In this document: piece by piece, positions 1 through 9,143 of the stretch
Numbering within the stretch: position 1 is the first letter of the stretch
How the letters are laid out: each line of letters opens with the position of its first letter
Assembly (NCBI GenBank): GCA_025055285.1
Contig: JANWXM010000001.1
Location: forward strand, 434,001-498,000
Direction: 5' to 3'
Origin: Saprospiraceae bacterium
Lineage (GTDB): Bacteria; Bacteroidota; Bacteroidia; Chitinophagales; Saprospiraceae
DNA length: 64,000 nt
Translations under genes and position numbers: made by a program
The notes under the pieces: generated by a model
The model's database searches: none
What the model was told of the DNA's origin: nothing
The model's input: only the letters and a program-made list of their open reading frames with translations

Positions 1-113
1 GGTTTCACTCGTTACCTGTGGTAGACGAGCATAAGCACTTGTTGGGCATCGTTACTACCCTTGACCTTATGCGAGTGCTCGAGACTATATTTTTGGAAGA
101 ACTGCGGCGGTAG
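1..113 (+). CDS. CBS-domain protein, C-terminal fragment
   Basis: This is the 3' end of a gene that begins before the window. Reading in the frame that starts at base 3 gives an open stretch of 36 codons to a TAG stop at 111-113. The peptide contains SLPVVDEHKHLLGIVTTLDL, the classic second half of a CBS motif: a strand 'LPVVD', a turn, 'LGIVT', then a helix starting 'xDL'. CBS pairs bind adenine nucleotides and regulate attached enzymes, channels or transporters, but the attached domain lies outside the window. The tail after the motif (about 14 residues, ending LRR) is short, so the CBS module is C-terminal. The CBS call is secure; the parent protein is unknown. Confidence 0.75.
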   Translation, partial: FHSLPVVDEHKHLLGIVTTLDLMRVLETIFLEELRR

Positions 114-399
114 CCCAGAGATGAGGCACTTGTCATGCGCTTTGCTGATTATCCCTCGACCGAAAGCACCTAATCTAATCATAGAGGGTAAATAAGCACT
201 TCTTTTTTCTGCGTGCAGGTAAAGGAGAGGAAATAGTGCTTGTTCAATCGATTGGCTGGTGAGGAAATGGCGAATTCTTGGGAGTCTTTCCTACTAAAGG
301 AAGGGAGGACTATAGTACGAAAGTGGTGAGGTATTTTCTATGGCCGATCTTTTTCGAGCTTCGAGGAAGTAGAATACCTGTTGGCGCGATGAACTTCTC
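114..399. other. Intergenic stretch before smc, no gene seen
   Basis: About 290 bases lie between the CBS fragment and the smc promoter box. Only very short ORFs are present, none with recognisable protein character. I see no tRNA, no strong hairpin followed by a T-run, and no repeat. Confidence 0.5.
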
Positions 400-407
400 T
401 ATTTTTG
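400..407 (+). promoter_or_regulatory. -7 promoter box of smc (TAnnTTTG)
   Basis: TATTTTTG matches the Bacteroidota -7 consensus TAnnTTTG. It lies 60 nt upstream of the smc ATG at 468. A TTG at 381-383 could be the -33 element, but its 16-bp spacer is short. The box overlaps the TTG codon at 405 that would begin a longer smc reading frame, which argues that translation starts at 468. Confidence 0.45.
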
Positions 408-467
408 CCGGCCTCTAGGCGTTCAAACGGGAGCGAGTGGGTTCTCGAAAAGGAACAGGTACTTACC

Positions 468-3400
468 ATGCGACTGAAAACCCTTGAGCTAAAAGGATTT
501 AAAAGTTTTGCCAATGAAACGGTTATCCATTTCCATGCCGATGTAACAGGGGTAGTCGGTCCTAATGGTTCAGGCAAAAGCAATGTGGTGGATGCAGTTC
601 GCTGGGTATTAGGCGAGCAAAAGAGCAAAGAACTTAGGCTAGACAAAATGGCCGGAGTGATCTTCAACGGTACTAAGCATCGAAAAGAAGGTCAATTCGC
701 CCAGGTTTCCCTGACGTTTGAGAATACTAAAAACCTCTTGCCAACGGAGTTTCAGACCGTTACCATCAGTCGACTGCTGTACCGCAGCGGAGAAAGTGAA
801 TATCGACTCAATGGCATCCCTTGCCGGCTTAAAGATATTACTTCCCTTCTGATGGATACGGGCATTGGGCCTGATTCGTATGCCATCATTGCTCTTAACA
901 TGGTGGAAGACCTCTTGAGCGACCGCGACCAGGCGCGTCTTCGCATGTTCGAGCAAGCTGCTGGCATTAGTAAGTACAAGGCTCGAAAACACGAAACACA
1001 ACTCAAGTTGGAGGCTACTTCCGCTGACCTGGACCGCGTGGAAGACCTTTTGTATGAAATTGAAGACCAGTTGAAAAAACTCGAAAAACAGGCACAGCGC
1101 GCTCAAAAATACACTGAGCTTAAAAACGCTTACAAAAATGCTGCGATCGAACTAGCGCTGCATCAACTAACTCAACACCGCCAGCGCAACAGCGAAATAG
1201 AGGCGCAAATCCGACAACAAGAGGATCAATACTGGACCAACGAAGCGCAAATCCGGAAGTTAGAAGCTAATATTGAGCAATTGCGAAAATCGCACATCGA
1301 TGAAGAGACTATGCTTAGTGCTCAGCAGCGGCGGGTCAATGATCTAATGGGGCGGATTCGCTCTAAGGAAAATGAGAAAGCGCTGTTGGCCCAAAAAGGT
1401 GCATTCATTCATCAGGAAATTGCCCGTATAGAAGACCAGCTTAGTCGCGCCGCTGAGGTTGTGCGCCGCTTAGAGGCTGAAATTGCAGGGTATGAAACCG
1501 ACCTTAATGCCGAAAAACACTTAGAGGCCAGTCTTGAACGCGAACTAGAGCAAGCGCATCTTCTCTTAAAAAAAACGCAATCAGACCATGACCTTCTAAA
1601 AGGGAATTTGGAAGAGGTCGTTCGGCAGCAACAGTTGCTCGAGCATGAAATTGTCGAACTAGAGCGCCAAAAAGCCATTCAACAGAGTCAAGTAGAGAAT
1701 CTTCGCCGCGACGTAGAGCGCACCCTCAACGAGATGACCTTGCGTCAGGTTGAGGTACAAGCCTTACAGCAGAGCGTGAACAATCTTGCTGAGCGTATCC
1801 GGCAACAAGAACTGGAGATCGCTCAGCTAGAAGAAGCCGAGCACACGCGCCTTCGTGATGTCGCTCGTATAGAGCGCGAACTAGATGAGCTGTCGCAGCG
1901 ATTGGTGCAGCACCACCGCCAGCTAGATGCTCGCCGCAACGAGTACAAGCTCACCAAAAGCATGGTAGAAAACCTAGAGGGTTTCCCTGAGAGCATCAAG
2001 TTCCTTGGACAACAAAAGGAATGGGCCAAAAATTGCCCGCTTCTCAGCGACCTCATCTATGTGCCTGAAGAATATCGCTCAGTTATTGAGGCCTACTTGG
2101 AGCCGTACCTGAATTATTACGTCGTGCCTAACTTAGAGGCAGCGATTGAGGCGATTCAGCTTCTCAGTCGCACCCAGAAGGGGCGCGCTAATTTTTTTAT
2201 TCTCGACGCTTTCCAACACTACGAGGCTCCTCTTACGCTACTACCAGGAGGAATTCGGGCTATGGAGGTAGTTGAGGTAGATGCCCAATACCGGCCGCTG
2301 ATAGCTTTTCTGCTTGAAAATGTGCTTATTGTAGACGATGCAACAGCCATTGGAGCTACAACTGCAGAGGCAATGGGGCTTTCTCTTGTCTCTCGGTCGG
2401 GAACTTTTATTCGTCGGCATTTTATCCTTAGCGGTGGCTCAATCGGCTTATTTGAGGGTAAAAAAATTGGCCGGAAGAAAAATCTCGCTCTTTTGGAGGC
2501 CCAAATCCGCCTCCTAGAAGACCAAGAGGCTGAAATGAACGGTCAGCTCAATGCACTGCGCACACAGCTGATAAGCCTCAAGAACGCTGACCAGAGCGCG
2601 CTCCTTACCCAAAAGCGGGATGCCCTTGCCCGCCTATACAGTGAGCATGCTGCTATCTTGGCTCGCATAGAAAATATTACAACTTTCATTCAGAACTTCG
2701 ACGTGAAGGCAGCTGAAAGCGGTAGGCTCATTGAGCAACTCATCGCTAGCAACGAACATGTAGACGCACAACTAGTGGAAAAACAGCGGATCGCCGCTCA
2801 ATTTCGCGAGCGTTTACACCACGCCGATAGCTCTTTCCGCGAAATTGCCGAAACACTTAGCCGTGTTAGTCACGCTTTCAATCAAAAAAATATTGAATTT
2901 ATCCGTCAACAAAACCGCGTTAATATTTTTCAACAAGAACTCGCTTTTCGCCAAAAGAATCTCGCTGACCTCCTCCATCAAATCGAACAGCATCGCCTTG
3001 CTCTAGCCAAATATTCTGATGAACTCGCCTCGGTCAATACCGAAATTCAGCATATAGACAAAGAGCTCATCCAGGCTTACTCTCTCAAAAAGGAGGAAGA
3101 AGCTGCCCTAACTGCTGCCGAACAACAATATTTCAAGGCTCGAAACAAAATTCACGAGGGTGAGCAGCAGTTGCGCGAACTCTATCGTCGACAGCAAGAC
3201 CTTCAGGGAGCTGTAAATCGCCTAAAAGACAAGCTGGGAGAGGTTAAATTCAACATTACCGCGCTATACGAACGTCTGCGCGCAGAATTTGGCATCCAAC
3301 CTCAGGAGCTGGAACAGCGCACACCCAACGCACATATCGATCTTGAAGCCTTAGAGCGCGACGTGATCAACCTCAAGCGCCGACTCGACAACTACGGGGA

Positions 3401-4025
3401 GATTAATCCCTTGGCCATCGAAGCCTACAACGAAATCAAAGAACGCTACGACAATATCGTTCATCAGCGCAACGACATCCTTGCTGCCAAAGAGAACCTC
3501 CTGCAAACTATGCGCGAAATCGAGGACACAGCTAAGCAACGCTTTATGGAGGCCTTCGAGCAAGTGCGGCAAAACTTTATTCGCGTCTTCCGCACCCTCT
3601 TTAGTGAGGAAGACTCAGCCGACCTCGTCCTAACCAATCCAGCTAATCCACTCGAATCTGACATTAACATTATCGCTAAACCAAAAGGCAAACGCCCTCA
3701 GAGTATCGCTCAACTTTCAGGCGGAGAAAAGACACTTACTGCGACCGCCTTGCTTTTTGCCCTCTACTTGCTTAAACCCGCGCCTTTCTGTATCCTCGAT
3801 GAAGTAGATGCTCCCCTCGACGACGCAAACATTCAAAAATTCAACCGCATCATTCGCGAGTTCTCAAAGCAATCGCAATTCATTATCGTCACCCACAACA
3901 AAGCCACTATGGCTGCTATGGACATCATCTACGGCGTGTATATGCCTGAGCAAGGCGTTAGCGCCGTAACACCCGTAGACTTCCGACAATTGAACCACGA
4001 AGTGCAAATCTTAGAACAGGAGTGA
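468..4025 (+). CDS. smc: Chromosome segregation protein SMC
   Basis: SMC is the ATPase of the bacterial condensin, which compacts and segregates the chromosome with ScpA/ScpB. The product is 1185 aa, a normal family length. The N-terminal head carries Walker A GPNGSGKS at residues 31-38. Long coiled-coil arms follow, with a hinge around residues 510-650 (for example IYVPEEYRSVIEAYLEPYLN). The C-terminal head has the signature LSGGEK near 1084 and Walker B CILDEVDAPLDD near 1107. The open frame extends upstream to a TTG at 405, but the family N-terminus MRLKTLELKGFKSF begins at the ATG at 468, and a promoter-like box overlaps the upstream codon. No neighbouring scp gene is visible. I see no disruption. 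Confidence 0.97.
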   Translation: MRLKTLELKGFKSFANETVIHFHADVTGVVGPNGSGKSNVVDAVRWVLGEQKSKELRLDKMAGVIFNGTKHRKEGQFAQVSLTFENTKNLLPTEFQTVTISRLLYRSGESEYRLNGIPCRLKDITSLLMDTGIGPDSYAIIALNMVEDLLSDRDQARLRMFEQAAGISKYKARKHETQLKLEATSADLDRVEDLLYEIEDQLKKLEKQAQRAQKYTELKNAYKNAAIELALHQLTQHRQRNSEIEAQIRQQEDQYWTNEAQIRKLEANIEQLRKSHIDEETMLSAQQRRVNDLMGRIRSKENEKALLAQKGAFIHQEIARIEDQLSRAAEVVRRLEAEIAGYETDLNAEKHLEASLERELEQAHLLLKKTQSDHDLLKGNLEEVVRQQQLLEHEIVELERQKAIQQSQVENLRRDVERTLNEMTLRQVEVQALQQSVNNLAERIRQQELEIAQLEEAEHTRLRDVARIERELDELSQRLVQHHRQLDARRNEYKLTKSMVENLEGFPESIKFLGQQKEWAKNCPLLSDLIYVPEEYRSVIEAYLEPYLNYYVVPNLEAAIEAIQLLSRTQKGRANFFILDAFQHYEAPLTLLPGGIRAMEVVEVDAQYRPLIAFLLENVLIVDDATAIGATTAEAMGLSLVSRSGTFIRRHFILSGGSIGLFEGKKIGRKKNLALLEAQIRLLEDQEAEMNGQLNALRTQLISLKNADQSALLTQKRDALARLYSEHAAILARIENITTFIQNFDVKAAESGRLIEQLIASNEHVDAQLVEKQRIAAQFRERLHHADSSFREIAETLSRVSHAFNQKNIEFIRQQNRVNIFQQELAFRQKNLADLLHQIEQHRLALAKYSDELASVNTEIQHIDKELIQAYSLKKEEEAALTAAEQQYFKARNKIHEGEQQLRELYRRQQDLQGAVNRLKDKLGEVKFNITALYERLRAEFGIQPQELEQRTPNAHIDLEALERDVINLKRRLDNYGEINPLAIEAYNEIKERYDNIVHQRNDILAAKENLLQTMREIEDTAKQRFMEAFEQVRQNFIRVFRTLFSEEDSADLVLTNPANPLESDINIIAKPKGKRPQSIAQLSGGEKTLTATALLFALYLLKPAPFCILDEVDAPLDDANIQKFNRIIREFSKQSQFIIVTHNKATMAAMDIIYGVYMPEQGVSAVTPVDFRQLNHEVQILEQE

Positions 4026-4275
4026 ATGGAAGTCTGTGAAATTTACTGTTCCGCACGCGATGCCGGCTCGTGAGGAAAAATCCCTTTGGGCGAAGTTAAT
4101 TTCAGCGGTCTGATTCAAGTTTACCAATGCAAAAGCCATCTGTTTGTGTGGTTCGTAGTTCAGGGCCGACAGCAAAAGGTAAAAACTCAATGATGTAGTT
4201 TTATACCCGTTGCCCATGGGATTAAGCCGAGCTCCCTACCTTAGCGCTTGAAAGCAGAGAAAAGTTTCGGAAAGT

Positions 4276-5265
4276 ATGGAGGATATGATTGCCCGCTTCC
4301 CTGACCAATTAGAGGAAGCACTCTCTTTGGCAAGGTCAATAGCATATCGCGAGCATCCGCACGCCTTGCGCCAAGTGCTTATCAGCGGGATGGGAGGTAG
4401 CGGCATTGGAGGCAACTTTGTACAAGAGCTAACAGCAGGCGAATGCAAAGCGTTGATCTGGGTAAACAAAGGTTACGATGCGCCACATTGGGTAGATCGC
4501 CACACGCTTGCCATTTGTTCGTCGTATAGCGGCAATACCGAAGAGACCTTAAGCGTATTCGAGCAGTCAACCTCTACGGGTGCCAAGGTGGTTTGCATAG
4601 CTTCTGGCGGGCAGTTACTTGAGCGCGCTCGGGCTCGAGATTTTGACGTTGTCGCCCTGCCGAGTGGATGGAGCAGCCCTCGAGCGTGTTTAGGCTATTC
4701 CATCGTAGCTCAGCTTGGCGTCTTGCATGCTGCCCAACTGATAGGAGAAGGGTTCTTTCGCGAGATAGAAGCAGCACGTCAGCTGTTGGTCAAAGAACAA
4801 GACGACATTCGCGAGCGCGCTCGAAAGTTAGCCGGCTTCCTTGCCGACAAATTACCCGTGCTCTACTGTGCTGATGGAATGGAGGCTGTAGCCTTGCGTT
4901 GGCGCCAACAAATTAATGAGAATGCCAAGATGCTTTGCTGGCATCACGTTGTGCCAGAGATGAATCACAACGAATTGGTAGGTTGGCACAACGCCCAACC
5001 GCACCTTGCCGTTATTTGGCTGCGTCAAGGAGACGACTCCCTCCGGATTGCTGCTCGAATGGATATTGTCCAAAGAATTATTCGGCATTATGCTGCTGCC
5101 TCTATTGAAGTCTTTTCAAAGGGTAAAACACGTACGGAGCGCAAATTCTACCTGATTCACCTGGGTGATTGGGTATCGTTTTATCTGGCTCAGGAACGTC
5201 GAGTAGACCCCGTAGAAATCCGCGTAATTGATTATCTGAAAGCCGAATTGGCTAAAATAGGATAA
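4276..5265 (+). CDS. Bifunctional phosphoglucose/phosphomannose isomerase
   Basis: A 329-aa protein with an N-terminal SIS sugar-isomerase fold and the C-terminal domain of bifunctional PGI/PMI enzymes. They interconvert glucose-6-P or mannose-6-P with fructose-6-P, linking glycolysis to GDP-mannose and surface-sugar synthesis. Diagnostic stretches are GMGGSGIGG (about 38-46), the phosphate-binding SSYSGNTEET (about 81-90), PSGWSSPRACLGYS (about 128-141), and NENAKMLCWHHVVPEMNHNE with its catalytic-region Glu and His. The ATG at 4276 sits next to the first helix, as in homologues. The stop is 6 nt before the ATG of the next gene, which encodes a classical glucose-6-phosphate isomerase, so the two are almost certainly co-transcribed. 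No clear promoter box is seen; TACCTTAG at about 4237 is a one-mismatch candidate. Confidence 0.9.
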   Translation: MEDMIARFPDQLEEALSLARSIAYREHPHALRQVLISGMGGSGIGGNFVQELTAGECKALIWVNKGYDAPHWVDRHTLAICSSYSGNTEETLSVFEQSTSTGAKVVCIASGGQLLERARARDFDVVALPSGWSSPRACLGYSIVAQLGVLHAAQLIGEGFFREIEAARQLLVKEQDDIRERARKLAGFLADKLPVLYCADGMEAVALRWRQQINENAKMLCWHHVVPEMNHNELVGWHNAQPHLAVIWLRQGDDSLRIAARMDIVQRIIRHYAAASIEVFSKGKTRTERKFYLIHLGDWVSFYLAQERRVDPVEIRVIDYLKAELAKIG

Positions 5266-5271
5266 GGTTGC

Positions 5272-6588
5272 ATGGCAAATCTCGTTCTCGACTTAACGCA
5301 AACAGCACCTTTTATTTGCCCTGAGGAATGGAAGGCCATAGAACCTCAAGCCGTTGCTGCAGCTAAATTGCTCGATAGTCGGCGTGGCTTGGGTGCCGAT
5401 TTTTTGGGCTGGCTCGACTTGCCTGTTAAGTACAGTCGATCGGAGTTGCGTCGCATAAAAGCAGCTGCTCAACGTATTCAGCAAGAAAGCCAAGTGCTTG
5501 TGGTAATTGGTATTGGCGGTTCTTATCTAGGCGCTCGGGCGGCCATAGAGTTTTGCCTGCCTACACCTATCTTGCCCTCTTTTCGGAATTCGGAGAAGGA
5601 GCCGCTCTTTGTGTGTTTTGCGGGTAACCATCTCAGCGGGGTGTATCTGCAACAACTTCTAGATGCACTAGATGAGCGAGCCTTTTCCGTGAACGTTGTG
5701 TCCAAGTCGGGCACAACGTTGGAACCAGCTGTTGCTTTTCGTTTTTTCCGCCAGAAATTGGAAGAGCGCTACGGCCGAGAAGGTGCGCGCAGACGCATCT
5801 ACGCTACAACTGACCGCTCGCGTGGAGCACTCAGGGCTTTGGCCGACCGTGAAGGATACGAGACGTTCGTTGTCCCTGATGATGTCGGCGGGCGCTTCTC
5901 CGTCCTAACGGCAGTAGGGCTTCTGCCTATGGCTGCTGCCGGAGTGGATGTGGATGCTCTTCTGCAAGGCGCCGCTGATGCTCGTGCGCATTACCGCTCA
6001 CCCTCGCTAGAGAGCAACGATGCCTTGCGCTACGCCGCGGTGCGCAATATCCTGTATCGAAAAGGTAAACTCATCGAAATGTTAATCGGCTACGAGCCTC
6101 GACTTTTCTATTTTGCAGAATGGTGGAAACAACTTTTCGGCGAAAGCGAGGGAAAGGATGGCAAAGGCATTTTTCCTACGACTGCTCAATATACTACCGA
6201 CTTGCATGCCTTAGGTCAATACGTACAGGACGGACGCCGGCATTTGTTTGAGACTCTGATCGACGTCGTCTCCTCCTATCCTGACCCGGTCTTGCCCGCT
6301 GTAGAAGACGATTTCGATGGCCTAAATTATCTAGCAGGCAAAACAATGGGATTCATTAACGAACAGGCCCGGCGCGGCACTGCAGAAGCTCATGTGGCTG
6401 GTGGTGTACCTAATATCCGAATTGTTGTTCCTGAAGCTACGCCTTATTACCTTGGTCAACTTTTCTACTTTTTCGAAAAATCATGTGCATTAAGTGGATA
6501 TCTACTGGGCGTCAATCCGTTCGACCAACCTGGTGTGGAAGCTTATAAAAAGAACATGTTTCGCCTTCTTCGAGCACAATTAAGCTAA
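5272..6588 (+). CDS. pgi: Glucose-6-phosphate isomerase
   Basis: A 438-aa cytoplasmic enzyme of the short bacterial (Bacillus/Thermotoga-like) Pgi class, converting glucose-6-P to fructose-6-P. It shows GIGGSYLGARA near residue 83, the PGI signature VSKSGTTLEPAVAFRFF near 143, GGRFSVLTAVGLLP near 205, and FGESEGKDGKGIFPTTAQYT near 290, which holds the conserved Glu. A conserved TAEAHVAGGVPNIRI block lies near 375. It starts only 6 nt after the bifunctional PGI/PMI gene, so this organism carries two unrelated-in-detail enzymes for the same reaction in one transcript. The C-terminus is complete, ending in a TAA. No terminator is obvious before the next + strand gene. Confidence 0.95.
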   Translation: MANLVLDLTQTAPFICPEEWKAIEPQAVAAAKLLDSRRGLGADFLGWLDLPVKYSRSELRRIKAAAQRIQQESQVLVVIGIGGSYLGARAAIEFCLPTPILPSFRNSEKEPLFVCFAGNHLSGVYLQQLLDALDERAFSVNVVSKSGTTLEPAVAFRFFRQKLEERYGREGARRRIYATTDRSRGALRALADREGYETFVVPDDVGGRFSVLTAVGLLPMAAAGVDVDALLQGAADARAHYRSPSLESNDALRYAAVRNILYRKGKLIEMLIGYEPRLFYFAEWWKQLFGESEGKDGKGIFPTTAQYTTDLHALGQYVQDGRRHLFETLIDVVSSYPDPVLPAVEDDFDGLNYLAGKTMGFINEQARRGTAEAHVAGGVPNIRIVVPEATPYYLGQLFYFFEKSCALSGYLLGVNPFDQPGVEAYKKNMFRLLRAQLS

Positions 6589-6726
6589 GCCCAAAGTGAA
6601 TCAGTTGCACTGATGCCACTCACAGCTAACGCATCTTATCTCTTAGCCCATCTTGCTGTTAGCACACAATGGCAATACTGAGCACTTCCTTTGGCGGCAG
6701 TTCCTTCTCTTTACAATCATTTTTCT

Positions 6727-7554
6727 ATGAGTAGAACGACTTTCTGTCTTTTGTTGCTTCTCTCAGCGGCTACCTGCGTTTTTTCTCAAACGCAAGCATC
6801 CAACGTACCCACCCGTACTGTGTCGGCAGTAGTCTTATTGCGCGAAGCCAAAGTACCTGATTTTCGCGCCTTGCTGCCGGTCTTGCGCAAAGATTGGAAT
6901 TTGCAGATAGATTCCTTTAGCCTGACCGACAAGAAGTTAACTGCCTATTCGGGTGGTTTAAGTATTGTGTTGCAGTATGTCAGTTACCCAGTAGCAGCGG
7001 CCGAAATCGCCGCCGTATTGGAAGGCGCTTGGCTCTGGGGCACGGCGCGCGAGGAAGTCCCTCGTCATCAAGCTCAACTGACTATAGCCGTGCTAGGAAA
7101 GGGTCAAACACCTTTGAATACATATCAGACGTATACGCGCGTAGCTGCAGCCGTATTGGAAAACACGCGAGCCTATGGTATCTATTTGCCGCGCCACTAT
7201 CTGTTGCTACCACGCGGCTTTTTCCTAGAGGCGGCTCGACAAATGGAACAAGATGAACTACCCTTGTACTGTTGGATTTACTTCGGTATGTTCCAGTTGG
7301 ATGGACTTAGCTGCGCCTACACTTACGGACTAGATGACTTTGGTATGTTGGATTTGGAAATTGTGCGTACGCCAAGAAGTTTAGCTGAAGCCCATGCTAT
7401 CCTTTACGATGCTGTGCGCGATGCTTTGAAAACGGGCAAACCTTGGCAAGAAGGTGCTATTCTAGAATCGCTAGATGGCGAGCGATTTCGCTTGCGCCGC
7501 GTACGTTCACCTTATATCGAGAATCGAGAAATGCTCCAGTTGCAAAAGCTATAA
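6727..7554 (+). CDS. Exported DUF4261-like protein
   Basis: The protein is 275 aa from the ATG at 6727. An upstream in-frame ATG at 6691 would add 12 residues, but MSRTTFCLLLLLSAATCVFSQ is a textbook Sec signal peptide and fixes the start. The mature part has an alternating strand/helix pattern. Its C-terminal YTYGLDDFGMLDLEIVRTPR, followed by a helix, resembles DUF4261, a domain of unknown function more often seen in cytoplasmic proteins. No catalytic motif stands out. It follows pgi after 138 nt on the same strand and converges with trxB. The DUF4261 assignment rests on recall of the family pattern; periplasmic location is inferred from the signal peptide. Confidence 0.65.
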   Translation: MSRTTFCLLLLLSAATCVFSQTQASNVPTRTVSAVVLLREAKVPDFRALLPVLRKDWNLQIDSFSLTDKKLTAYSGGLSIVLQYVSYPVAAAEIAAVLEGAWLWGTAREEVPRHQAQLTIAVLGKGQTPLNTYQTYTRVAAAVLENTRAYGIYLPRHYLLLPRGFFLEAARQMEQDELPLYCWIYFGMFQLDGLSCAYTYGLDDFGMLDLEIVRTPRSLAEAHAILYDAVRDALKTGKPWQEGAILESLDGERFRLRRVRSPYIENREMLQLQKL

Positions 7555-7895
7555 GTAGAAGCCAGTTTTCAGCTTTCTTCATCGCAGTATCACTCCCATA
7601 AAAGTAAAGGCAATGGCAGTGTATGACAGCGCTTAACTGGTATAGGAAAATCGACGAGCAGATAGGAGCGCTGCCTTTCTTGAGTGACCGTCGCAGGAAA
7701 ACACTGTATGTCTCTCTCTTCTTTCCGATGAGTGCATCTTTATAACCTGAGCTTGTCAGGCGAGTAAGCAAAAAGGCAGAAAAAAATCGAGAGATTTTCT
7801 TCAAATACCCTAGCTCTAAGGGCCTTCTATGGTTCAAACTGAACCTTGAAATAAAGAGAGAGGTACAGGGCAGTGAGTGGGCAACGTCTGAGAGA
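7555..7895. other. Convergent intergenic region, no gene seen
   Basis: These 341 bases separate two convergent genes. A long minus-strand frame crosses it but is the antisense of a coding end and has no protein character. One short AT-rich inverted repeat (AAAATC...GATTTT near 7790) is too weak to call a terminator. Confidence 0.5.
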
Positions 7896-8828
7896 TTAAT
7901 AACCTTGCTGAACGAGATAGCGCTCGGCATCCAAAGCTGCCATACAACCCGTACCTGCTGCTGTAACGGCTTGCCTATAGATTTTATCTTGGGCATCGCC
8001 ACAGGCAAACACACCGGGAACCTTGGTCGTCGTGCGCCCAGGCGTGGTGATTATGTAACCGCTCTCGTCTAGCTCTAGCCAGTCGCGAAAGATGTCTGTA
8101 TTTGGTTTGTGCCCAATAGCGACAAAGAAGCCCGTTACAGGCAAGATAGTGCGCTCGCCTGTCTTATTATTAACGATGCGGACTCCTTCAACGACCTGCT
8201 CGCCGAGAATCTCTTCTGCTTCCGTGTTCCAATGGATCTGAATGTTGGGCGTATTTAGGACGCGTTGCTGCATGATCTTTGAGGCGCGCATTTCGTTGCG
8301 GCGCACCAACAGGTGCACTCTCGAGCAGATCTTAGCCAGATAGGTGCTCTCCTCCGCTGCAGTGTCGCCGCCGCCAACGACAGCAACTTCTTGTCCGCGG
8401 AAGAAAAAGCCATCGCACACAGCGCAAGCTGATACACCAGCGTTTTTTAACCGTTCTTCTCCTGGAATACCCAGCCACTTGGCACTGGCGCCTGTGGCTA
8501 TAATAACAGTAGGAGACTGAATTTCGTGCCCATTTTCCGCCCATGCTCGATGGGCCTTCGGGTCAGAGAAGTCTACGCGAACGATGGCCTCGTATCGAAT
8601 GTCAGTGCCGAAGCGCTCGGCCTGGCGGCGAAAATCATCCATCATCTCTGGACCAGTGCGCCCCTCGGGATAACCAGGGTAATTCTCTACATCTGTGGTA
8701 ATCATGAGCTGACCGCCCGGCTGAGGGCCAGCATACAATACCGGTTTTAGGCCTGCACGTGCCGCGTAAATAGCTGCCGTATATCCTGCAGGACCCGAGC
8801 CAATGATTAAACATTTAACCTTTTCCAT
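7896..8828 (-). CDS. trxB: Thioredoxin-disulfide reductase
   Basis: A 310-aa flavoprotein that uses NADPH to reduce thioredoxin. The FAD-binding GSGPAGYTAAIYAARAG is at residues 10-26. The redox pair lies in CAVCDG with Cys135 and Cys138. The NADPH-binding VVGGGDTAAEES is at 150-161 with the dinucleotide-specificity region VRRNEMRAS after it, and the C-terminal FAD motif is ACGDAQDKIYRQ. Length and motif order are those of the low-molecular-weight bacterial enzyme. It is transcribed alone. The -7 box at 8837-8844 ends 8 nt before the ATG, suggesting a leaderless or nearly leaderless mRNA. It likely supplies reducing power to the TlpA-like and Omp28-like thiol proteins seen elsewhere, but that link is inference. 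Confidence 0.96.
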   Translation of the reverse strand: MEKVKCLIIGSGPAGYTAAIYAARAGLKPVLYAGPQPGGQLMITTDVENYPGYPEGRTGPEMMDDFRRQAERFGTDIRYEAIVRVDFSDPKAHRAWAENGHEIQSPTVIIATGASAKWLGIPGEERLKNAGVSACAVCDGFFFRGQEVAVVGGGDTAAEESTYLAKICSRVHLLVRRNEMRASKIMQQRVLNTPNIQIHWNTEAEEILGEQVVEGVRIVNNKTGERTILPVTGFFVAIGHKPNTDIFRDWLELDESGYIITTPGRTTTKVPGVFACGDAQDKIYRQAVTAAGTGCMAALDAERYLVQQGY

Positions 8829-8836
8829 AGCGGCTG

Positions 8837-8844
8837 CAAAGGTA
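8837..8844 (-). promoter_or_regulatory. -7 promoter box of trxB
   Basis: On the minus strand it reads TACCTTTG, a perfect match to TAnnTTTG. Only 8 nt separate it from the trxB start codon, so the transcript should begin at or within a few bases of the ATG. No convincing -33 TTG is seen at the usual distance. Confidence 0.5.
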
Positions 8845-9143
8845 GTGGCCCAAGTGGAAGCTGTGCATAGGGCGGAATCTGGGTATTTGGGTATTTTTTA
8901 TCAGCCGTGAGAGAAACGCATTTTTGCACGTTTTACAAAAAATTTTTAAACCTTCCATTTATTATTCCTATTCCTCTTTTGCGCGTTTGGCTTCGGCCCA
9001 ACGCTAACTAGTGGAGGCTGTGAATAAAATTGCATGGAAACATCACTAATTTACTAATCTTTCTCATACCTTCGCTGTGTTTTATCTTCAAACTCGTTAA
9101 GGTAATTTTCCTTTTCCTGTTGAGGACGAAAAACTTATCTCCT

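Noticed and set aside
267-329. 20-codon ORF between the CBS fragment and smc
   Set aside because: Too short, no conserved features and no promoter box in front.
405-467. Upstream TTG start of smc
   Set aside because: The codon lies inside the -7 promoter box and the family N-terminus begins at 468.
7457-8014. Minus-strand open frame of 185 codons overlapping the DUF4261-like gene and the trxB end
   Set aside because: It is antisense to real coding sequence at both ends, has no family resemblance, and its composition is unlike a real protein.
9030-9143. Hydrophobic N-terminal extension of the carbonic anhydrase
   Set aside because: The frame is open, but the 38 residues are not part of the family and the active-site numbering fits a start at 9144.
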